A stretch of DNA of 64,000 bases, taken from positions 62,001 through 126,000 of the forward strand of contig JBBHKE010000440.1 in the NCBI GenBank assembly GCA_037447655.1, written 5' to 3'. The stretch comes from Zygnema cylindricum. Lineage: Eukaryota; Streptophyta; Zygnematophyceae; Zygnematales; Zygnemataceae. Of this stretch, positions 59,450 through 64,000 are shown in pieces; within the stretch, counting starts at the first letter, position 1; each line of letters starts with the position of its first letter. The notes beneath the pieces were generated by a model. The model was not told the origin of the DNA and did not search any database. It saw only the letters and a list, made by a program, of their open reading frames with translations. The position numbers were made by a program, and so were the translations under genes.

Positions 59450-59457
59450 ACGGTGAC

Positions 59458-60144
59458 CCAAAGTCGCCGACGGTCAAAGTCATATTTTTTACTATTTAAA
59501 TTTGCGGAAATCGTGGGATTCTCTCAAATCGATCTCAGGATTACGAATCAGGCTGGTGCAATTCCTTTTAATGAAAAATAAAATAAAATAATAAAAATAA
59601 TTATTTTTCTTGTACACGTATCTGGACTCTATTGGCTCTTAAAAGGCACAGCCCACCGAATAAATATGCGATCAACAGATATCTGTGATAAAATCCTCTT
59701 TCCCTGTTGTTTTACGCGCCACACTATTTTGGGGAAACCAGCTGCCAAATTGGACGAATTAATTTCCATTTTCTGACGGCTAAAAAAAGTTCTTAGAATT
59801 TTCACGGGCACCTTCAAAGTATTCAATTTATTTTTCTACCAAAATAACTACACGCGTAATGGAATAACAAGTTTCTTTAGATTTTCCGCGGTTGTTCCAT
59901 GTTTTTGTTGCCTGTATTTTGCGGGTCATGCGGTTTTTTTGAATACAAGCGTTTTTTTACCAAAACTAGGCGTTTTATGAGCTCAATGGAGCCCAGGCCT
60001 TTGGTACGGTCCCAATATATCGCTCCGAGAACCAACAAATTCCTTATCGGCGATAAGTGGAAAAAAATAATAGCTATATATAATATTACTTTATATTATA
60101 CTATGTTACATTTTTCATTGTATATAGCGTGGCGTACAACCATA
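59458..60144. other. Spacer without recognised features
   Basis: AT-rich, includes an AATAAAATAAAATAA run near 59577. No supported gene. Confidence 0.6.
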
Positions 60145-61015
60145 GTTGTTCAAATCGCGCGATTTTTTCCTTTTTTCCGATTGAAACGTATAATTCGTGA
60201 CTTTTGAAAAAATAGTAAAAAAACGTGTACTGTAAACTGAAACTGGAAATTTACGGAAACTTGTAAACAAATTACTGTAACTGTACATTTTTTTACGGAT
60301 ATGTACGGAATAAAACGAGAAATATGCGTCGTACTTATTGGTACTTTCTGTTCAGTGAAACTGAATAGGAATACCACGGAAGTTGTACGTTATATAGTCG
60401 AAAATGTACGGACATTTTCGAAAAGAGACGTTGAACGTCACAATAATTTCGCGCGTTCAGTTTGAAATTTGTTCAGGCGTCTTCTTCAATTTTTTTTGAA
60501 GAAGACGCCATGGAACATTGAAAACGAAACAGCGAGGAAGCCGCTTCCCCATATCCTACCCTCCTCCCTCCCAAGCTTTTTACTATCCTCGCTTCCAGAC
60601 TTCGACAAAAGCAAAAGCAAGATAGAGAAAGAAGGCAGACAGAAGGCGGCCATGTCTGTTTGTCAGATAGGCTCGGACAGACAAAATTTTATAAATTTAA
60701 CCTTCGTGGCATTCGAACCCGGGTACGTCAAGTGCGTAGCGTACCCTTAAGTGATCGGCTCGACTACCCGTTGGTGAAGAAGTTACGATACATGTGTGAT
60801 AAAAATAGAAATAGTTTATTTCTTTATTGCTTATTTAACGGGAAAAACTTGCAAACTGCGTTATATGTAATAGTTTTTTGTTTTTTTATGTACGGAATAG
60901 TACGGAAGGAAATTGATTAACGATTTTTTGCGATTTGATCAAAAAGTTCAATGCGTTTGTTACTTATAATTCGTCGCGTACGGTACGTTCACACTAATCG
61001 CCGTGAACAACTATG
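60145..61015. repeat. Dispersed ~800 bp repeat, copy 2
   Basis: Counterpart of 57630-58430. Its middle (about 60480-60770) differs and contains a B-box-like GGTTCGAATGCC on the minus strand near 60710-60730, too weak to call a tRNA. Confidence 0.7.
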
Positions 61016-61126
61016 CATGCAACGTATGACAATATGTTTCGTACTTTGATATACGGAAGAAAGGGAGTTCAATAAGACGGAATAAACCGTACAGTTGTAC
61101 GGTATGAAATGTAACAATTAATCCGA

Positions 61127-61176
61127 TACACCGTGTATCCCTATTAGGGTTAACGCTAATAGCGATACACAGTGTA
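61127..61176. mobile_element. 50 bp palindrome made of two TIR ends
   Basis: It starts TACACCGTGTATCCCTATTA and ends with the inverted counterpart (GCTAATAGCGATACACAGTG then TA). Only TTAGGGTTAACG-like bases lie between. It looks like a TIR element of the 4326-5761 family with its interior deleted, or a fold-back. Confidence 0.5.
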
Positions 61177-61486
61177 GTTATCGAACCGATATGATATGTT
61201 TTTATCGGAATAACATAGGATACATAGGTACCAATATATTGTGCCAATATATCGATTATCGGTAGGCCAAAAAAAAGGGCAATATCGGTTATTGACAAAT
61301 GGCTACCGCTACATGCGCCTTCGAAGAAGCGCCTTGTTGACAGGTGTCAAAGTTTATTAGTTTTATGGGTAATTATGATAGTTTTAACTTCAAAACAACA
61401 TCGCCGTCAATTTTATATTTCCCTCTTCTTGTGACGAAATTGTAAAAATGACGTCATCGGTCTATAAAATGTTGTTTTGAAAAGTC

Positions 61487-61657
61487 AGTTTCGTGAGGGC
61501 GTGTCGTTTCGTGCGTACAAAATGTTTCGTGGGTACAGTATAAGATTCTAATGCTATCTTGATTTACTGTGGAGGTTCGAATGGATCTGCGAATCGGGGG
61601 AGTAATGGTAGAAGAATGTGGACTTAGTGGCTGAGAGAGTCTAAAGGTTTGGGGGAG
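61487..61657 (+). repeat. 3' internal end of an F-like LTR element
   Basis: Similar to 18488-18640 and ends in a purine tract TGGGGGAG directly before a TGTTGG LTR-like start at 61658. Coding sequence is absent. 61177-61486 holds no recognised feature. Confidence 0.45.
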
Positions 61658-61821
61658 TGTTGGTTTTTGGAAACCTTTAGTCCTCTCTATATCACATTGC
61701 TATGCTGCCATGCTGCGCTGGTCACACCGCAGACATAGCAGCATGTATGAAAAAGATATTGTGCTGCCATGCTGCGCTGGTCACATCGCAGCCATAGCAG
61801 CTTGCATACTAAGTACTAAGA
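61658..61821 (+). repeat. LTR start with two hairpin-forming 59 bp repeats
   Basis: TGTTGG follows a polypurine tract. From 61703 two copies (period 59) begin TGCTGCCATGCTGCGCTGGT. Each contains inverted GCTGCG/CGCAG and CATAGCAGC segments. The LTR runs into the gap at 61822-61831 and cannot be closed. Confidence 0.5.
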
Positions 61822-61831
61822 NNNNNNNNNN
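61822..61831. other. Assembly gap (10 N)
   Basis: Ten undetermined bases at the end of the hairpin repeats. Gap placement suggests the repeats hindered assembly. Confidence 1.
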
Positions 61832-64000
61832 CGTGAGTCTAAGCTAAGGAGAATTAATTCTGTACCCTTTTGGTTCTTTTACACAAGAGTGTACATATTT
61901 ACAACTGATGCGCTGGTGTTTGTTATCAATAATGTAATATCCTTACACATAGATTTAATCACAATACACACAATCAATCTCAATTACAAAAGAACCGAGC
62001 GCTAGTACTTTGGTTTATATCAGAACTATTGCGATAAAAAAGATAAATGTTCTTATAAAATAAAATGTTTTCTTCACTAAGTACTACATAAAATACAACT
62101 TGAGTAGTTTCAGCTTGGTTTGGTTATTCTGTAGAATTCTGAGTGGAATCAAAGGAGGCTGTTTTGGGGTAGTCTGTGGTGCTTCCGAGGGTACATTCAT
62201 GGCTGAAAAGGGCTATGAACAACATAAAATACATCATGAATCACTTCTTTTGTAAAATAAAATATTCTTGTAAATAGAAAAAATAGCGTTATCAAGACTA
62301 TATTTGGTTTCATGATCGCGAGCCAAGAAAACATTAACTCTAACTAACACACATAACACTAATTTAGATACACATTCCTATAATGTAATAACTATTGTTT
62401 GTGGTCGCGTAGTCAACATTTATACATGTGAGAACACATTTTCTTGGTTTTCCCATGTCTTAATTAAGAGGAATCGAATCTGAGTGCGCTTGCCCGTGTT
62501 AACAACACTCAGTTTCAAGTCTCAACGCCAATGTTTCAAATTGGAATAACGAGCATTTATTTACGAAATGAAACGTTGTGTAAATTACACTAATTGAATA
62601 ATTTCCTCAGTTTTGTCATTGACACTAGTTGAACCATGTGTGTATTGACGTAAGTTAAAAAACAATATTATTAAATCTATTTTAGGTTCAAGTGTCAAAG
62701 TTAAAGGGTGCAGTAATCATATGTAAGTATATACTGTTACAATACACCATTGTCATATATTATACTATGTCATACCTTATAAAATGTGTAGTATGTCATG
62801 TCAAGTATCACACGTCGGTTTGTAATTTTTAAAATGAAAAGATGGAAAAAATCGAATTCGAAGTCAACCATCGCGATAATTTTTTATCGCCATATCAACA
62901 ATATATATTGAATATAGATCAGAATGATCACTTAATCCACAAATCGGATGATATATTGGTTATCATTAGTCGAAGGTAGAGGTGGACTTTCTTATATCGA
63001 GGATTTGGAATCTCGAGCGGATGAATGTTGACAAACATTGAGGAAAGGAAAATATATAAACGTTTACAATTGGAAAGATATTGAGAAAGAGGTTAGTAGA
63101 ATTGATAACATGAATGCTTTAAAATTAACTACTAGATTGGAAATAGTTTAATATCATTAATCAAGGAATAACGAGAGCCTTAAAGACTCTTTTAAAAAAA
63201 TGGTAAATGAAAATAAATAAATCACGTAGTAATTTTTAGAATGTGATAAATTTTTTTCTTCAAAACTTTTTTTTATGATTTATAACAACCTACAATTTGT
63301 TGGTGCAGATTAAAAGTTTTAGGAGCTATGAAAACCGTGTGAATGTTATGTTAGTTTAGTTTATAAGTTTTTTTTTTAAGTTTTTGTTTGTTTTTTTGTT
63401 TTTTTTTTTTTTTTTTAAATTAGTTAATTAATTTTAAGTAATTTTATGTTAGTTTAGTTTTTTTTTTTTTATGTTTTACTTATTTAATTTGTAGTTTTTA
63501 CTCCCAAACTAATGGTGTAATATGTGGTTGTCCATGTTTTTTTTTTTTATCAAGACAATTTTGTAATTTTTTTTTTTTTTTTCTTAAATGAAATTGAGTT
63601 TGTACACTTATGTTTTAGTTATGAATTATTGTTTTTTATGTTTTGGTATATATTGATGAAATTTTGTTTGTCAATGTATAATTCAAAGTTTAACAAACAA
63701 TTTTGATTGGGTAACCTGTTTGCTAAAATAGAATATATAGTATGTAATGTTTTTGAAAATTAATGTTTTATAAAGTTTATAAAAAAATTGGTTATTCTAA
63801 TTATCATTCACAAACAATGCTATATAATCGTTGTTGTTTAATATTTTCTTATGGTCTGTTCGATTTTGTATATGCGCACTAGTTGTAGATGTAAATGGTT
63901 TGCGATTTGTTTTTTCAATAATGGCGTTTCGTCTTGTTTGAAATGAAAATTAGAAGTTTAATACATTTACATAACAACTTAAATTAATATTGTTAATCGT
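61832..64000. other. AT-rich region without genes
   Basis: Positions 62233-62480 resemble the interior of the TIR element near 37090-38060. After 62840 the sequence is strongly AT-rich, with long T runs at 63370-63600, and shows no gene. Confidence 0.6.

Noticed and set aside
61140-61156. Telomere-like TTAGGG
   Set aside because: A single occurrence within the TIR palindrome, not an array.

Overview
This is a 64 kb piece of a nuclear eukaryotic genome. It is AT-rich, contains one intron-rich gene, and is dominated by decayed transposable elements. The evidence is GT-AG introns with pyrimidine tracts, LTR retrotransposons of the Ty1/copia type, short inverted-repeat DNA elements, and three 10-N assembly gaps at 5228-5237, 20689-20698 and 61822-61831. 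I see no operons, no rRNA and no organelle genes. The lineage cannot be fixed from sequence reading alone.

Layout. 1-4100: minus-strand copia gag/LTR scraps, a spliced gene fragment and small tandem repeats. 4300-6600: two inverted-repeat (TIR) elements of one family. 7300-8540: a purine-rich domain with two inverted tRNA-like fragments. 8503-13780: the only convincing host gene, reconstructed here as nine exons encoding a 408-residue multi-pass membrane protein that I do not recognise. 14300-14750: an inverted second copy of the spliced gene fragment. 15270-24120: copia remnants called J1, G, F and J2, plus unassigned sequence. 24119-29769: copia element E (minus), split by solo LTR H. 29770-36132: copia element D (plus). 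37020-38240: another TIR element and spacer. 38243-55304: a three-level nest, with element A (plus) holding element B (plus, gag only) in its 3' LTR, and B holding element C (minus). 55305-64000: AT-rich spacer, a repeated ~800 bp family, a hAT-like element with an internal minisatellite, a 50 bp TIR-only palindrome and one more LTR start.

The copia families (A to H, plus J) share one architecture, and this is the most interesting content. (i) The primer-binding site is complementary to the anticodon arm of initiator tRNA-Met, as in the half-tRNA priming known for Drosophila copia. (ii) The gag start codon lies in the last ~20 bases of the 5' LTR in families A, B and D, with the H LTR showing the same codon. 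The frame runs through the LTR end and the primer site, so the primer site encodes a Val-Met-Gly-Pro stretch. (iii) LTR families with little overall similarity carry, antisense in U3, a tRNA-like module with a B-box match. In most copies the module also has a flanking stem and a T4 run. Every element with polymerase domains is broken by stops or frameshifts, so nothing here looks autonomous now.
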